Counted from the first letter of the stretch, positions 8,386-17,910 are shown. The stretch is DNA of 64,000 bases from an uncultured Acetatifactor sp. (GCA_910585615.1 CAJUFO010000003.1:62001-126000); one strand, 5' to 3'. Translations and numbers: made by a program. Notes: generated by a model from the sequence alone, not told the origin.

Positions 8386-8625
8386 CTATATGGATGCCAG
8401 GGTCATGCGAGGCCTGCCTGCGGACAAAGGACGATAGGATTTCAGGGCCTTTTGGGGAAAGCCTTTTTTCAGGTGTCTGGTGAGGCGCTCTACGTAATTG
8501 ACTTTTTGGGGCTTTTCATGGAGCTGGTCCAGAAAGGATTCCTTATATTTTTTTGGTTTTTGGTTAATCAGTACCTCTAATCCGTATTCATGTGGATAAA
8601 GCTGCGGAAACTCAAGGAAATTCAT
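8386..8625 (-). CDS. Orphan 79-aa frame, possible mobile-element remnant
   Basis: A minus-strand frame encoding 79 aa (starting MNFLEFPQLYPHEYG), with AGGTGA eight bases before its ATG. I do not recognise the protein. Its start codon and upstream sequence lie inside the 40-bp repeat 8617-8656, whose second copy at 17825-17864 has ATT instead of ATG and no frame. It may be the truncated first part of an insertion-sequence gene, or chance. No catalytic motif is visible. Confidence 0.3.
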   Translation of the reverse strand: MNFLEFPQLYPHEYGLEVLINQKPKKYKESFLDQLHEKPQKVNYVERLTRHLKKGFPQKALKSYRPLSAGRPRMTLASI

Positions 8626-8656
8626 GCTTGCCTGTCACCTCATTATGATATATAAT
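8617..8656. repeat. 40-bp direct repeat, left copy
   Basis: Matches 17825-17864 at 38 of 40 positions; the differences are C/A at 8623 and T/C at 8640. It contains TTGCCT and TATAAT 18 bases apart and so can act as a promoter rightwards. The two copies bracket the 9.2-kb two-component/sugar-transport/hydrolase block. A second TATAAT (8712-8717) with a poor -35 lies further down the 160-base leader before the kinase. Confidence 0.8.
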
Positions 8657-8817
8657 CAAAAAAATCGAGGCTGTAAAGATTGTGGCGTTAGCTTCTGAAG
8701 GTGGGACGTTCTATAATTACCAGAAAGGACTCGCGGAGGCACTGACTATAGCTATGTGGGAATCCGGGAAGCACAAGGCCGGTGTGGGGGTGCGGACAGG
8801 AATAGGTGGGGACAATT

Positions 8818-10473
8818 ATGGCATGTGCAGGTAAAATGAAGGAACTGGCAAATTCCGTTGTCACGAAAATCACCCTGCTCATCATAGGGATTGTGTTCCC
8901 CATGAATATTTTGCTGATAGTGGTTACGAAAAATTCCATAGACACCATTACAAGCCAGACCATTACTGCAAATGAGAATATGCTGAACAACTACCAGATG
9001 CAGATTGATAAGGACATGGAGGCCATAGACAGGTTCCTCTACAGCATGACCAAAGACGGAACCCATTTCCTGCGCCTGACGCAGGCCAAGGGGGAGGATG
9101 AGAAGAAGCTGACCAGGTACAACCTAAACAATGAATTCGGGAATCTGCTCTATCTGTATGACAGGGCAGGAGGGGTATTCTGTGTGAAAGAGGAGGAGAT
9201 TCTGCTCCATGTGAGAAGCTCTCTTTTGATGGAGGAAGAAGTACTGCAATCTTATCTTGCTGCGGCAGAGCATCTGGAAACGGCACGGCAGTGGACCATT
9301 CTGCAGATCGGGGACAGGCAGTATCTGGTTCATGTCTTCAAACAGAACAATGCCTATGTAGGCGCTCTGATATTTGTGGAGTATGTGGTGGGGGAACTGG
9401 AGGCCTTGATAGAGTACAGGGATAAGCAGGTATATCTGATGCCAGAGCAGGCAGCCTGCCAGAAGGATACAGAACTTGGCATTTATTCCAGCTCCAGACT
9501 GAACCAGACGGGAATCTGTTTTTCCGTGATTCTAAAGCGGAGTGAAATACTGGAAAATCTGCCTATGTTGCAAAAGCTGAATTATTACCTCGCCATTGTA
9601 TTGCTTTTTTCCGTGCCCCTGCTCTTGGTCATGCTGTACAAGATTTTGATTCAGCCGCTTCAGAGAATTAACCGTGCCTTGGACAGCATCCAGGATGAAT
9701 CTATGGACTACCGGATTCGGGCCTGTAAGACTTCGGCGGAATTCGACCATATTAACCAGGCATTCAACCTGATGATGAACAGAATCGTCTACCTAAAGAT
9801 ACAGAACTATGAGCAGATGATGGAGAAGCACCAGGTGGAGACCACAAATATGCTGTTGCAGGTGAGGCCTCATTTCTTGCTGAATGCCTTCCATCTAATC
9901 TATAACTTGGCGCAGATGGAAGATTACGTGGGAGTACAGAAGATGGCTGCATGTCTGACTACGTATTACCGGGAAGGGGTGCGGGAGAAGGTGGACTTCA
10001 GGACGGTGGGGGCCGAGATGGCCTTTGTGGAAAATTACCTGGAGATTGCGCGGATGCGGTATCCGGACTGTTTCGAAGTGGAGGAACAGATAGAGGACAG
10101 CGTCAGGGAAAAAAATATTCCTGTCATGCTGATTTATACCTTTGTGGAGAATGCCATATCCCACCTGGTGAGTTTCGGCAGCTTCCTTACCATCCGTATA
10201 CAAGTTATCTGGCGGAACGGAAAAATATGGATTGAGGTGTGTGATGACGGGGAGGGAATCCCGGAGGACATCCTGGAGCAGATCAACCGTGGAGATGTCA
10301 TTGTAAAGAACGGGGAACAACATATCGGATATTGGAATTGTAGGAAACGCCTTGCCATGCTCTATGGCAAGGAGGCCGTGCTGGCGGTGGAATCTGTCCG
10401 GTCGCAGGGGACCAGGGTCCGGATTGAGCTTCCGAATCAGACGGAGTATGCAGATACAGGAGGACATGTATGA
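8818..10473 (+). CDS. YesM-type sensor histidine kinase
   Basis: A 551-aa membrane sensor of the YesM/LytS-like class. A first membrane segment lies near residues 15-37, an extracellular sensor domain follows, and a second membrane segment sits near 259-280, then a HAMP domain. The His_kinase motif QVRPHFLLNAFHLIYN carries the phospho-accepting histidine at about residue 352. The ATPase domain has YTFVENAISH and DDGEGIP. Start at 8818 follows AGGTGGGG; a GTG at 8806 is less well placed. Its stop overlaps the next gene's start (ATGA). Such kinases sense oligosaccharides or their binding proteins and switch on adjacent ABC transporters. Confidence 0.93.
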   Translation: MACAGKMKELANSVVTKITLLIIGIVFPMNILLIVVTKNSIDTITSQTITANENMLNNYQMQIDKDMEAIDRFLYSMTKDGTHFLRLTQAKGEDEKKLTRYNLNNEFGNLLYLYDRAGGVFCVKEEEILLHVRSSLLMEEEVLQSYLAAAEHLETARQWTILQIGDRQYLVHVFKQNNAYVGALIFVEYVVGELEALIEYRDKQVYLMPEQAACQKDTELGIYSSSRLNQTGICFSVILKRSEILENLPMLQKLNYYLAIVLLFSVPLLLVMLYKILIQPLQRINRALDSIQDESMDYRIRACKTSAEFDHINQAFNLMMNRIVYLKIQNYEQMMEKHQVETTNMLLQVRPHFLLNAFHLIYNLAQMEDYVGVQKMAACLTTYYREGVREKVDFRTVGAEMAFVENYLEIARMRYPDCFEVEEQIEDSVREKNIPVMLIYTFVENAISHLVSFGSFLTIRIQVIWRNGKIWIEVCDDGEGIPEDILEQINRGDVIVKNGEQHIGYWNCRKRLAMLYGKEAVLAVESVRSQGTRVRIELPNQTEYADTGGHV

Positions 10474-11279
10474 AGCTGCTGCTGGTAGATGATGAACCCA
10501 TATCCATGAACCAGATAATCCAGGGGGTGGACTGGGCTTCCTGCAATGTCAATGCGGTCTACATTGCGTACAATGCCAGGGAGGCCAGGGAAATCTGCGC
10601 CAGAGAGCAGATACACATCCTGTTGTGTGACATTGAGATGCCAGGGGAAAACGGGATAGAGCTGGTGCGCCATGTCAGGGAACAGTACCCAGAGATTGTC
10701 TGTCTCTTTCTCACCTGCCATGCGGATTTTGCATATGCCAGGGAGGCCGTCCGCTTAGGCTGCAGCGAGTATTTTGTAAAGCCGGCTCCCTATGAGGAGA
10801 TTGCCCGGACCCTTCTTCGGATATCCAGGGAAATCCGGGATGCGGAGGAATACAGACAGCTGGTCATCTATGGCAGACAATGGGTGGCCAGCAAAAAAGA
10901 GGAAATTGTTGCTGGGACTACCAGAAAGATGGAACCGGCTGAAATCGTGGAGAAGGTAGAGCGCATGGTGTTGGAGCATCTGTCTGGAGAAATCTATGTG
11001 GAGAAAATCGCAGGAGAGATTTTCCTGTCTCCAGACCATCTGAACCGCATCTTCAAAAAGGAGAAGGGCATCTCCATTAATAAATTCATCATCGGGGAGC
11101 GGATGAAGATGGCGGCCCGTATGCTCCGGGAGACGGATGTGACGGCCTACATGATTGCAGAGGCTGTCGGTTATGCAAATTACCCGAATTTTGTGAATAT
11201 GTTTAAGAAATTTTACGGGATTTCCCCTATGGGATATAAAGAACAGATGGAAAAAGGAAAAAATGTCGGAAATGAATAA
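10470..11279 (+). CDS. YesN-type response regulator with AraC DNA-binding domain
   Basis: A 269-aa regulator. The N-terminal receiver domain has the acidic pair DDE and the phosphorylation aspartate in CDIEMPG (residue 54). Residues about 165-265 form two AraC-family helix-turn-helix units (IAGEIFLSPDHLNRIFKKEK and IAEAVGYANYPNFVNMFKKF). The start overlaps the stop of the kinase by four bases, so the pair is translationally coupled. It most likely activates the transporter genes that begin 147 bases downstream. Confidence 0.95.
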   Translation: MKLLLVDDEPISMNQIIQGVDWASCNVNAVYIAYNAREAREICAREQIHILLCDIEMPGENGIELVRHVREQYPEIVCLFLTCHADFAYAREAVRLGCSEYFVKPAPYEEIARTLLRISREIRDAEEYRQLVIYGRQWVASKKEEIVAGTTRKMEPAEIVEKVERMVLEHLSGEIYVEKIAGEIFLSPDHLNRIFKKEKGISINKFIIGERMKMAARMLRETDVTAYMIAEAVGYANYPNFVNMFKKFYGISPMGYKEQMEKGKNVGNE

Positions 11280-11292
11280 GCAGATAACGGAT

Positions 11293-11323
11293 AGGGATAT
11301 GGTAAAATTGCCATGTCCCTTTT
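11293..11323 (+). terminator. Terminator between regulator and transporter genes
   Basis: GGGATATGG (11294-11302) pairs with CCATGTCCC (11311-11319), including one G-U pair, and is followed by TTTT. It separates the regulatory pair from the transporter operon. Confidence 0.7.
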
Positions 11324-11326
11324 ATG

Positions 11327-11367
11327 ATGGAGGTGTAACAGTAAAACTCCATATGCACGGGTATACT
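11327..11367 (+). promoter_or_regulatory. Candidate regulated promoter of the transporter operon
   Basis: An inverted repeat ATGGAG (11327-11332) / CTCCAT (11347-11352) lies just before a TATACT box (11362-11367). No good -35 is present at 17 bases, which suits a promoter needing an activator such as the adjacent AraC-type regulator. Confidence 0.4.
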
Positions 11368-11425
11368 AGATGACGGCAAATCTTCATGCATCTTGTATAT
11401 GGATTGGAAAAACGGAGGATGAACA

Positions 11426-13009
11426 ATGAGAAAACGGTGGTTTGCAATGTGTCTGGCCGGGATGATGACCGTGATGACGGCGCTCACTGGCTGTGGGACG
11501 GATGGGGGAAAGGAGGAATCTGATTCCGCGCAGCAAAGCAGTGCGGAAACCGGACAGAGCAGCGAAGAAAGCCAGGAAGACGTATCGGATACCGATGCCG
11601 GAGAGGAACCTTTTGAGATGGTAATGTCATATATCCATCCGGGTACCATCCCAAAAGATCTGCAGATGGTGGAAGATGCTTTGAACGAGATTACCATACC
11701 TGAGATCAATGTAAAGGTCACATTATATCCCATCTCTATCGGGGAACACCAGTCTAAGTACAACATGATGATCTCTTCCGGGGAAAAACTGGATTTGATT
11801 TGCGTCCTGTTTGACGGAGGCCCGGGCATCTATGTGAACAAGGGACAACTTCTGGAACTGGATGAATTGTTTGAAAAGTACGGTGCGGATGTGGAGGCTG
11901 CCGAGGGCGTTGCCATGGCGGGAGGATATTTCAATGGCAAACTGTATGCCATTCCTGATGAGGAATTTATGGGAAGACGCTATGGATTTGTAGGAAGGCA
12001 GGATATCCTGGACAAGTATGAATTTGACGAATATGAGGATGCCACATATGAAGATCTGGATGCTTTCTTTGCCAGAGTGAAGGCGGGGGAAGGGGAGGAT
12101 TTCTATATCTTCAACAATGTGGGCGGTGTCAGTACCATTGGCAATTTCATGCTGACAGATAAGCTTGGGGCCTCCACTGCCTCGGGAGTATTGATGAATG
12201 GCGGCAGGGATGACACCCAGATTACAAACCTGTATGCCACAGAGGAATATAAGGAACATCTGAAATGGATGCGGAAATGGTACGAGGCAGGATATTTCCC
12301 AAAGGACTGCATCACCATGACAGACAGCCAGGTGGATCTGATGCGGTCGGGGCATTACCTAGGATGCTTTAACTCTGTGAGCCCCATTATGGATTCCCTC
12401 TGTACCCAGGACTATGGGTACTTAATGAAGTCAATCTATATCACGGATATCTATGCGGCGACAGAGCTTTACCAGATTTCCCAGTGGGGTCTGCCAATTA
12501 CCTGCGAGAATCCAGAGAAGACCATGGAATTTGTGAATCTCATGTTCAAGGATGTGAATGTGGCAAATCTTCTGCGGTATGGCATTGAGGATGTCCACTG
12601 GGTGAAGACGGACAAGGAAGGAATCATCACTTTCCCGGAAGGGCTGGATGCCAATACCTGCGGGTATGTGAATACTCTGGGACTGTATGGAGACAAGAGC
12701 CGGATTTATCAGTGGGAACCTGCTGAGCCAGAAATTTTCGAAGACCTGAGGGAATATAATGCCCAGATTCTGAACAGTGCAGATAAGCAGTCCAAAGCTC
12801 TGGGATATTGTTTCAATACAGAGCCGGTACAGGCAGAATATGCGGCAGTTTCCACAGTAGTGGGCCAGTACGTGCCTGCCTTAGAAACAGGGAGCGTGAA
12901 TCCGGATGTAGTGCTTCCGGAATTCCTGGAGGCTCTGGAGGCAGCGGGAATCCAGGAATGTATCGCGGAGAATCAGAAGCAGCTGAATCAGTGGCTGGAG
13001 GCAAGATAA
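11426..13009 (+). CDS. Extracellular solute-binding lipoprotein (oligosaccharide ABC transporter)
   Basis: A 527-aa lipoprotein. The signal sequence ends in the lipobox LTGC, so cysteine 23 would be lipidated; a serine/glutamate-rich linker follows before the binding domain. Size and sequence layout match family-1 binding proteins of the LplA/YtcQ group, which capture complex oligosaccharides and hand them to paired permeases. GGAGG is seven bases before the ATG. No ATPase gene is present; such systems commonly share a global MsmX-like ATPase, which is inferred here. Two permeases and a glycoside hydrolase follow. Confidence 0.93.
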   Translation: MRKRWFAMCLAGMMTVMTALTGCGTDGGKEESDSAQQSSAETGQSSEESQEDVSDTDAGEEPFEMVMSYIHPGTIPKDLQMVEDALNEITIPEINVKVTLYPISIGEHQSKYNMMISSGEKLDLICVLFDGGPGIYVNKGQLLELDELFEKYGADVEAAEGVAMAGGYFNGKLYAIPDEEFMGRRYGFVGRQDILDKYEFDEYEDATYEDLDAFFARVKAGEGEDFYIFNNVGGVSTIGNFMLTDKLGASTASGVLMNGGRDDTQITNLYATEEYKEHLKWMRKWYEAGYFPKDCITMTDSQVDLMRSGHYLGCFNSVSPIMDSLCTQDYGYLMKSIYITDIYAATELYQISQWGLPITCENPEKTMEFVNLMFKDVNVANLLRYGIEDVHWVKTDKEGIITFPEGLDANTCGYVNTLGLYGDKSRIYQWEPAEPEIFEDLREYNAQILNSADKQSKALGYCFNTEPVQAEYAAVSTVVGQYVPALETGSVNPDVVLPEFLEALEAAGIQECIAENQKQLNQWLEAR

Positions 13010-13109
13010 GGAATCATCCAGAGAGTAGCGTCTGACGGTGCCTAAAAAAGAAGTTCAGGGGTGTTGCAGGCTGTACCTGTAATCCCCCTGGCCCGGGAGG
13101 GAGGAATCA

Positions 13110-14015
13110 TTGAAGAGAATCAGGAAATACATACCTTTGTACATTATGGCAATTCCAGGGCTGGCCTATCTGGTAGTCAACAATTATCTGCCCATGTTCG
13201 GCCTGGTGATTGCCTTTAAAAAGCTGGATTTCAGGCTGGGAATCTGGGACAGCCCCTGGGCCGGACTCCAGAATTTCAGCTTTCTGTTTCGGACAAAAGA
13301 TGCCTTTATCATCACACGGAACACCATCCTTTATAATGCTGCGTTTATAGTGGTGGGTACAGTGCTGGCAATAGCCATTGCCATATTGCTCAATGAAATC
13401 AGAAGCAGACTGGCTTCCAGGCTCTATCAAAGCATTCTTCTGATACCATATCTGATGAGCTGGGTTGTGGTAGGATACCTGGCGTTTGCGTTCCTGTCCT
13501 CTGATACAGGTTATCTGAACAAGGCCCTTTTAAGGCCCCTAGGCCTTCAGGAAGTCTCATGGTATATGGAGAAGAAATACTGGCCATTTATCCTCATCCT
13601 TGTGAATCAGTGGAAAAATATCGGTTTTACTATGGTAGTATACCTGGCCAGTATTGTAGGAATCAATAAGGAATATTTTGAGGCAGCCCGGATTGATGGG
13701 GCGGGCAAGTGGAAGCAGGTGCGGTATATTACACTGCCGCTTCTGAAACCCACAGTAATCACTCTGACCCTGCTCAATATCGGTCGTATTTTCTATTCGG
13801 ATTTCGGGCTGTTCTATCAGGTTCCCCGTAATTCGGGGATGCTCTATGATGTCACCAGGACCATAGACGTGTATGTCTACAATGCCCTGATGAAGAATAC
13901 GGATTATGCCATGGCCTCCGCCGCCAGCTTCTATCAGTCGGTGGTGGGATTTGTACTGATTATAGGGGCGAATCTGGTAATCCGGAAAGTAAACAGAGAG
14001 AACGCTCTGTTCTAG
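13110..14015 (+). CDS. Sugar ABC transporter permease, LplB type
   Basis: A 301-aa permease with about six membrane segments. The cytoplasmic coupling loop EAARIDGAGKWKQVRYITLPLL (residues about 190-211) is the EAA motif that docks the ATPase. The start is a TTG at 13110: GGGAGGGAGG lies directly upstream and the protein begins with basic residues before the first membrane segment, as usual for the family. It pairs with the permease starting 19 bases after its stop. Confidence 0.94.
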   Translation: MKRIRKYIPLYIMAIPGLAYLVVNNYLPMFGLVIAFKKLDFRLGIWDSPWAGLQNFSFLFRTKDAFIITRNTILYNAAFIVVGTVLAIAIAILLNEIRSRLASRLYQSILLIPYLMSWVVVGYLAFAFLSSDTGYLNKALLRPLGLQEVSWYMEKKYWPFILILVNQWKNIGFTMVVYLASIVGINKEYFEAARIDGAGKWKQVRYITLPLLKPTVITLTLLNIGRIFYSDFGLFYQVPRNSGMLYDVTRTIDVYVYNALMKNTDYAMASAASFYQSVVGFVLIIGANLVIRKVNRENALF

Positions 14016-14034
14016 GAAGGGAGGTATCGCGGGA

Positions 14035-14934
14035 ATGTATACACGACAAGACAAGATAGCAGAAAGAATAGCCCATGTGGTCCTGGCGCTGGCATCCGCC
14101 TTGGCATTGCTGCCTTTTCTGCTGCTGGTGATGGCTTCTTTTACGGACAATAGCGTGGCAGTGGTGGAGGGCTACCGCTTTTTCCCGAAAAAATACAGCC
14201 TGGAGGCCTACGCCTACATTCTCCAGGAGTGGACAACCATAGGACGTGCCTATGGGGTAACAATCTTCGTGACGGTAGCGGGAACTGCCGTGAGCCTGTG
14301 TATCTCCTCCATGCTGGCCTATGTGCTGTCCCGGCGGGATCTGCCCGGTGGGAGGATATTGAATTTCCTAGTGGTATTTACCATGCTGTTTAACGGTGGA
14401 ATCGTATCCAGCTATTTCCTGTATACCAATGTGTTCCATATCAAGAATACCATTTTTGCACTGCTGGTACCAGGGCTGCTGATGGGAGCTTTTAACCTGG
14501 TCCTCATGAGGAATTACTTTACCACCAATATCCCGGAGGCCTTGACGGAAGCGGCCAGGATAGACGGGGCCTCAGAGTGGACTGCATTTGCCAGGGTAGT
14601 CATGCCGCTTTCCATGCCCATCCTAGCCACCATAGGGCTGATGACAGCCATCGGATACTGGAATGACTGGACCAATGGGTTATATTATCTGGATGATCGG
14701 AATGGCAGCCACTTATATAGCATACAGAATGTACTGAATCGGATGAATGAGAATATCAGTTTCCTGGCCAATAATTCTTCCCAGATGGGAGGGGTGATGC
14801 AGACGGGCAACCTGCCCACCACGACCATGCGCATGGCTATCGCGGTGGTGGGAATTCTCCCTATCCTGGCGGCATATCCCTTTTTCCAGAAGTATTTTGT
14901 GAAGGGGATTATCATAGGATCTGTGAAGGGATGA
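14035..14934 (+). CDS. Sugar ABC transporter permease, LplC/YtcP type
   Basis: A 299-aa permease with about six membrane segments and the EAA loop EAARIDGASEWTAFARVVMP near residues 173-192. The C-terminus FFQKYFVKGIIIGSVKG is typical of this carbohydrate permease family. GGGAGG precedes the ATG. Together with the preceding permease it forms the membrane channel of the oligosaccharide importer fed by the lipoprotein encoded at 11426-13009. Confidence 0.95.
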   Translation: MYTRQDKIAERIAHVVLALASALALLPFLLLVMASFTDNSVAVVEGYRFFPKKYSLEAYAYILQEWTTIGRAYGVTIFVTVAGTAVSLCISSMLAYVLSRRDLPGGRILNFLVVFTMLFNGGIVSSYFLYTNVFHIKNTIFALLVPGLLMGAFNLVLMRNYFTTNIPEALTEAARIDGASEWTAFARVVMPLSMPILATIGLMTAIGYWNDWTNGLYYLDDRNGSHLYSIQNVLNRMNENISFLANNSSQMGGVMQTGNLPTTTMRMAIAVVGILPILAAYPFFQKYFVKGIIIGSVKG

Positions 14935-14982
14935 AAAAGGGCAGGTAGGGATGCCTTTTGGGGACATGTGCGGAGGTATGAT

Positions 14983-17739
14983 ATGGAATATGGCAGTAGA
15001 AGGAACCGGCTTCTGGAGGTGCTATCGGGAAAGGCAGAGAATTATCTGTATCCGCTGTTCTGGCAGCATGGGGACCAGAAGGAGGTTCTGGAAGAATATG
15101 TGGAGAAAATCAAGGAAAGCGGTTGTGGGGCTTTCTGTGTGGAGTCCAGGCCCCATCCGGACTTCCTGGGGGAAGGCTGGTGGCGTGACCTGGGGATTCT
15201 CCTTGGGAAGGCAGAGGAGCTTGGCATGAAGGTGTGGATTCTGGATGATTCCCATTTTCCCACAGGATATGCAGGTGGCAGAGTAAAAGAAGCGCCGGAG
15301 AACCTGCGGCAGTGGTTCCTGAGACACCGGGAGATGGACATTCCCGGGCCAGTGGACGGGAAAATTGCCATAGGGCCGTTCTCGGGCGAGCGGCAGGGGA
15401 TAGTAGGAGACGGCGAGCAGCTAGTATCTGCTGTATTGGTAAAGCGGTGCGGCGGGAAGGATTTCGCCTCTGATGGGAGATTCTGGAATCTGACCGGACA
15501 GGTGAGGGACGGATGGCTTCTTTTGAAACTGCCCAAAGGACAGTACAGGCTTTATGTAATTGTCCGGTGCAGAGGGGAGGAGGGGCCTTTTGCGGACTAT
15601 ATAGACATGACAAATCCGGAATCAGTCAAGATACTGCTTGCGGAGACTTATGAAAAGCACTATCAGCATTTCGGCCATGAATTTGGCAGGACAATCACCG
15701 GATTTTTCTCGGATGAGCCGGGTTTCTACAATTCGGACCACTGGAGCGGGTATTCCTTCCGCTGCCAGATTGGCGCCGATATGCGCATCCCTTGGAACCC
15801 CTATATCAGCCAGGCTTTCCAGGAGAAGCTGAAAAAAGAAAAGATACTCAAAAAGGCCCTGGTCTATCTGCCGAAAGGGGATGTCCCCGGGAGCATTGGA
15901 AGTAAAGAAGAATCCAGGATGCAGGCGCTTCTGCCCTGCCTGTGGTTTCCCTGCGGAGGGTATACCGAGGAAATCCGGGCAGCCTATATGGATGTCCTGA
16001 CTACTCTTTACCAGGAAAATTTTACCGGGCAGCTGGCGGCATGGTGCAGACAGCATGGCGTGGAATATGTGGGGCATGTGATTGAGGACAATAACGCGCA
16101 TTGCAGGCTGGGATCTGGACCAGGACACTATTTCCGTGCTGTGGGTGGCCAGGATATAGCAGGAATTGATGTGGTGTTACAGCAGGTACTTCCCGGGCAG
16201 GACTACCTGCAATTCGGCATGTCTTCCAGAGGCGTACAGGATGGAGCTTTCCAGCACTACGGACTGGGAAAGCTGGGCGCTTCCCTGGCGCACCAGGCAC
16301 TTCACACCAGGGGACGGGCAATGTGCGAGATTTATGGGGCCTATGGGTGGGCGGAGGGGATTGGACGGATGAAATGGCTGGCAGACCATATGCTGGTGCG
16401 GGGAATCAACCTGTTTGTACCCCATGCCTTTTCGGAGAAAGCTTTTCCGGATCCGGATTGTCCCCCTCATTTTTATGCACATGGCCACAATCCCCAATAC
16501 CCATACATAAAGGAACTGTTTCCTTATATGAACAGGATGTGCCATCTGCTAAGCGGCGGGAAGCCGATGATTCGTGTAGGCGTCCTGTACCATGGGGAGT
16601 CGGAATGGCTTGGCAGGAGCGTATATTTCCATACCATCGGGCAGGTTCTGATGCAGCATCAGATTGACTATGACGTGGTCTGGATGGATCAGCTGGAGCA
16701 TGCGGTGGCTGAAAACGGGGTAATCAAATCCGGTCTGCTGGAGATTACTTGTCTGTTGATTCCCCTGGCGGACCGGTATCCGGACAAAGTTAAAGTTTAT
16801 GTGGCAGACTGTGCTCAAAAAGGCGTACAGGTGTATCAGGTGCTGGATGAACTGCCCGGGAACAGCAGGGAGGGAGAGTTGTGGGACTTCTCTGACGACA
16901 GGGAGGGGGAGCGGCTGATAAACTGTATCCAGATAGGCCTGGATCAGTTGGCGGATACCTTATACGCAAAAGCAGGGGAACTGCACTTGGAGGCAGAAGG
17001 ACAGGAGGATGCCGCAAAATGGCTCAGGTATTACCACTATATCATGGAGGACGGAAGGCATTGTTACATGCTGTTCCAGGAGTCCATGACAGAGGGCATA
17101 TGCGGTTGGGCGAGACTGCCGGTGATGGAGTGCCTGAAACGCTACGACGGCATGGCAAACAGGCTGTACCAGGTCTCCTGCCATGGGGAGAGATTCTTCT
17201 TAAAGCTGTTTCCAGGGGAGGCGGCGGTATACCTGGCTGGTCGTCCGGATTCCGTTTCCGCACAGGAGGAACACGAAAGTACCTACAGGAATATGGACGC
17301 AGCCATACAGGCAGACTTGGGGACATGGCAGACCCCTGACTGTATAGTCAGGATTTCCCTGGCAGAGTACAGGAATCCAGAGACATTTTATATGGTGGAG
17401 GATGTGGAGAATGCGCTTCTCTCACAGACACACAGTATCCCTCTCGATTTCTCCGGGATGATTCGCTATGAGACAGAGTGGGATATGACAGGGGAGGAAC
17501 TGGGAATCCTCCATCTGGGGCAGTGCAGGGAGGCCGCCAGGGTATGGGTCAACGGCAGGGACGTGGGAGTGCGTATGGGATACCCCTACTATTATGAGAT
17601 GGCAGATGCCTGGGTACCTGGCAGGAACCGGATTCGGGTAGAGGTGCCCACCACTCTGGCCCATGCCCTGTGTGACTGCTTTTCCAGGAATATGGTGGTA
17701 GTTTCCGAAGGGCTGGACGGTCCTATGCAATTCAAATAG
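14983..17739 (+). CDS. Large putative glycoside hydrolase (GH106-like architecture)
   Basis: A 918-aa protein without a signal peptide, so it probably acts in the cytoplasm on imported oligosaccharides. The N-terminal region (CVESRPHPDF and WILDDSHFPTGYAGG) looks like a TIM-barrel glycosidase of the kind found in GH106-like rhamnosidase relatives. FFSDEPGF and GHVIEDNN are acidic motifs that could be catalytic. The C-terminal region, near residues 825-905 (GMIRYETEW, RVWVNGRDVG, RNRIRVEVPTT), is a galactose-binding-like jelly roll. The start at 14983 follows CGGAGG by six bases; a GTG at 14968 is upstream. It ends the transporter operon. Family assignment is by pattern only and the substrate is unknown. 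Confidence 0.7.
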   Translation: MEYGSRRNRLLEVLSGKAENYLYPLFWQHGDQKEVLEEYVEKIKESGCGAFCVESRPHPDFLGEGWWRDLGILLGKAEELGMKVWILDDSHFPTGYAGGRVKEAPENLRQWFLRHREMDIPGPVDGKIAIGPFSGERQGIVGDGEQLVSAVLVKRCGGKDFASDGRFWNLTGQVRDGWLLLKLPKGQYRLYVIVRCRGEEGPFADYIDMTNPESVKILLAETYEKHYQHFGHEFGRTITGFFSDEPGFYNSDHWSGYSFRCQIGADMRIPWNPYISQAFQEKLKKEKILKKALVYLPKGDVPGSIGSKEESRMQALLPCLWFPCGGYTEEIRAAYMDVLTTLYQENFTGQLAAWCRQHGVEYVGHVIEDNNAHCRLGSGPGHYFRAVGGQDIAGIDVVLQQVLPGQDYLQFGMSSRGVQDGAFQHYGLGKLGASLAHQALHTRGRAMCEIYGAYGWAEGIGRMKWLADHMLVRGINLFVPHAFSEKAFPDPDCPPHFYAHGHNPQYPYIKELFPYMNRMCHLLSGGKPMIRVGVLYHGESEWLGRSVYFHTIGQVLMQHQIDYDVVWMDQLEHAVAENGVIKSGLLEITCLLIPLADRYPDKVKVYVADCAQKGVQVYQVLDELPGNSREGELWDFSDDREGERLINCIQIGLDQLADTLYAKAGELHLEAEGQEDAAKWLRYYHYIMEDGRHCYMLFQESMTEGICGWARLPVMECLKRYDGMANRLYQVSCHGERFFLKLFPGEAAVYLAGRPDSVSAQEEHESTYRNMDAAIQADLGTWQTPDCIVRISLAEYRNPETFYMVEDVENALLSQTHSIPLDFSGMIRYETEWDMTGEELGILHLGQCREAARVWVNGRDVGVRMGYPYYYEMADAWVPGRNRIRVEVPTTLAHALCDCFSRNMVVVSEGLDGPMQFK

Positions 17740-17824
17740 AACATATACCAGCCCAAGGGGAGATACAGCTATTTTCGCTATTCTGGCTTTTCCCCTTTCC
17801 GAAAGTAAATTGGCACTGCCACCC

Positions 17825-17864
17825 GAAATTAATGCTTGCCTGTCACCCCATTATGATATATAAT
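17825..17864. repeat. 40-bp direct repeat, right copy (contains zapA promoter)
   Basis: Second copy of 8617-8656. TTGCCT (17835-17840) and TATAAT (17859-17864) are 18 bases apart and would drive zapA, with transcription from about 17871. The sequence just left of it, with GGCACTGCCACC and TTCCGAAAG, may be insertion-sequence end material; this is only a guess. Confidence 0.8.
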
Positions 17865-17910
17865 ATGGATGGACAAAAGGGAAACATATTTTCACAAAAG
17901 GGGTGGGGGC

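Noticed and set aside
8204..8437. 77-codon plus-strand frame after the second carboxypeptidase
   Set aside because: No ribosome site and no recognisable motifs; it overlaps the minus-strand frame and a hairpin.
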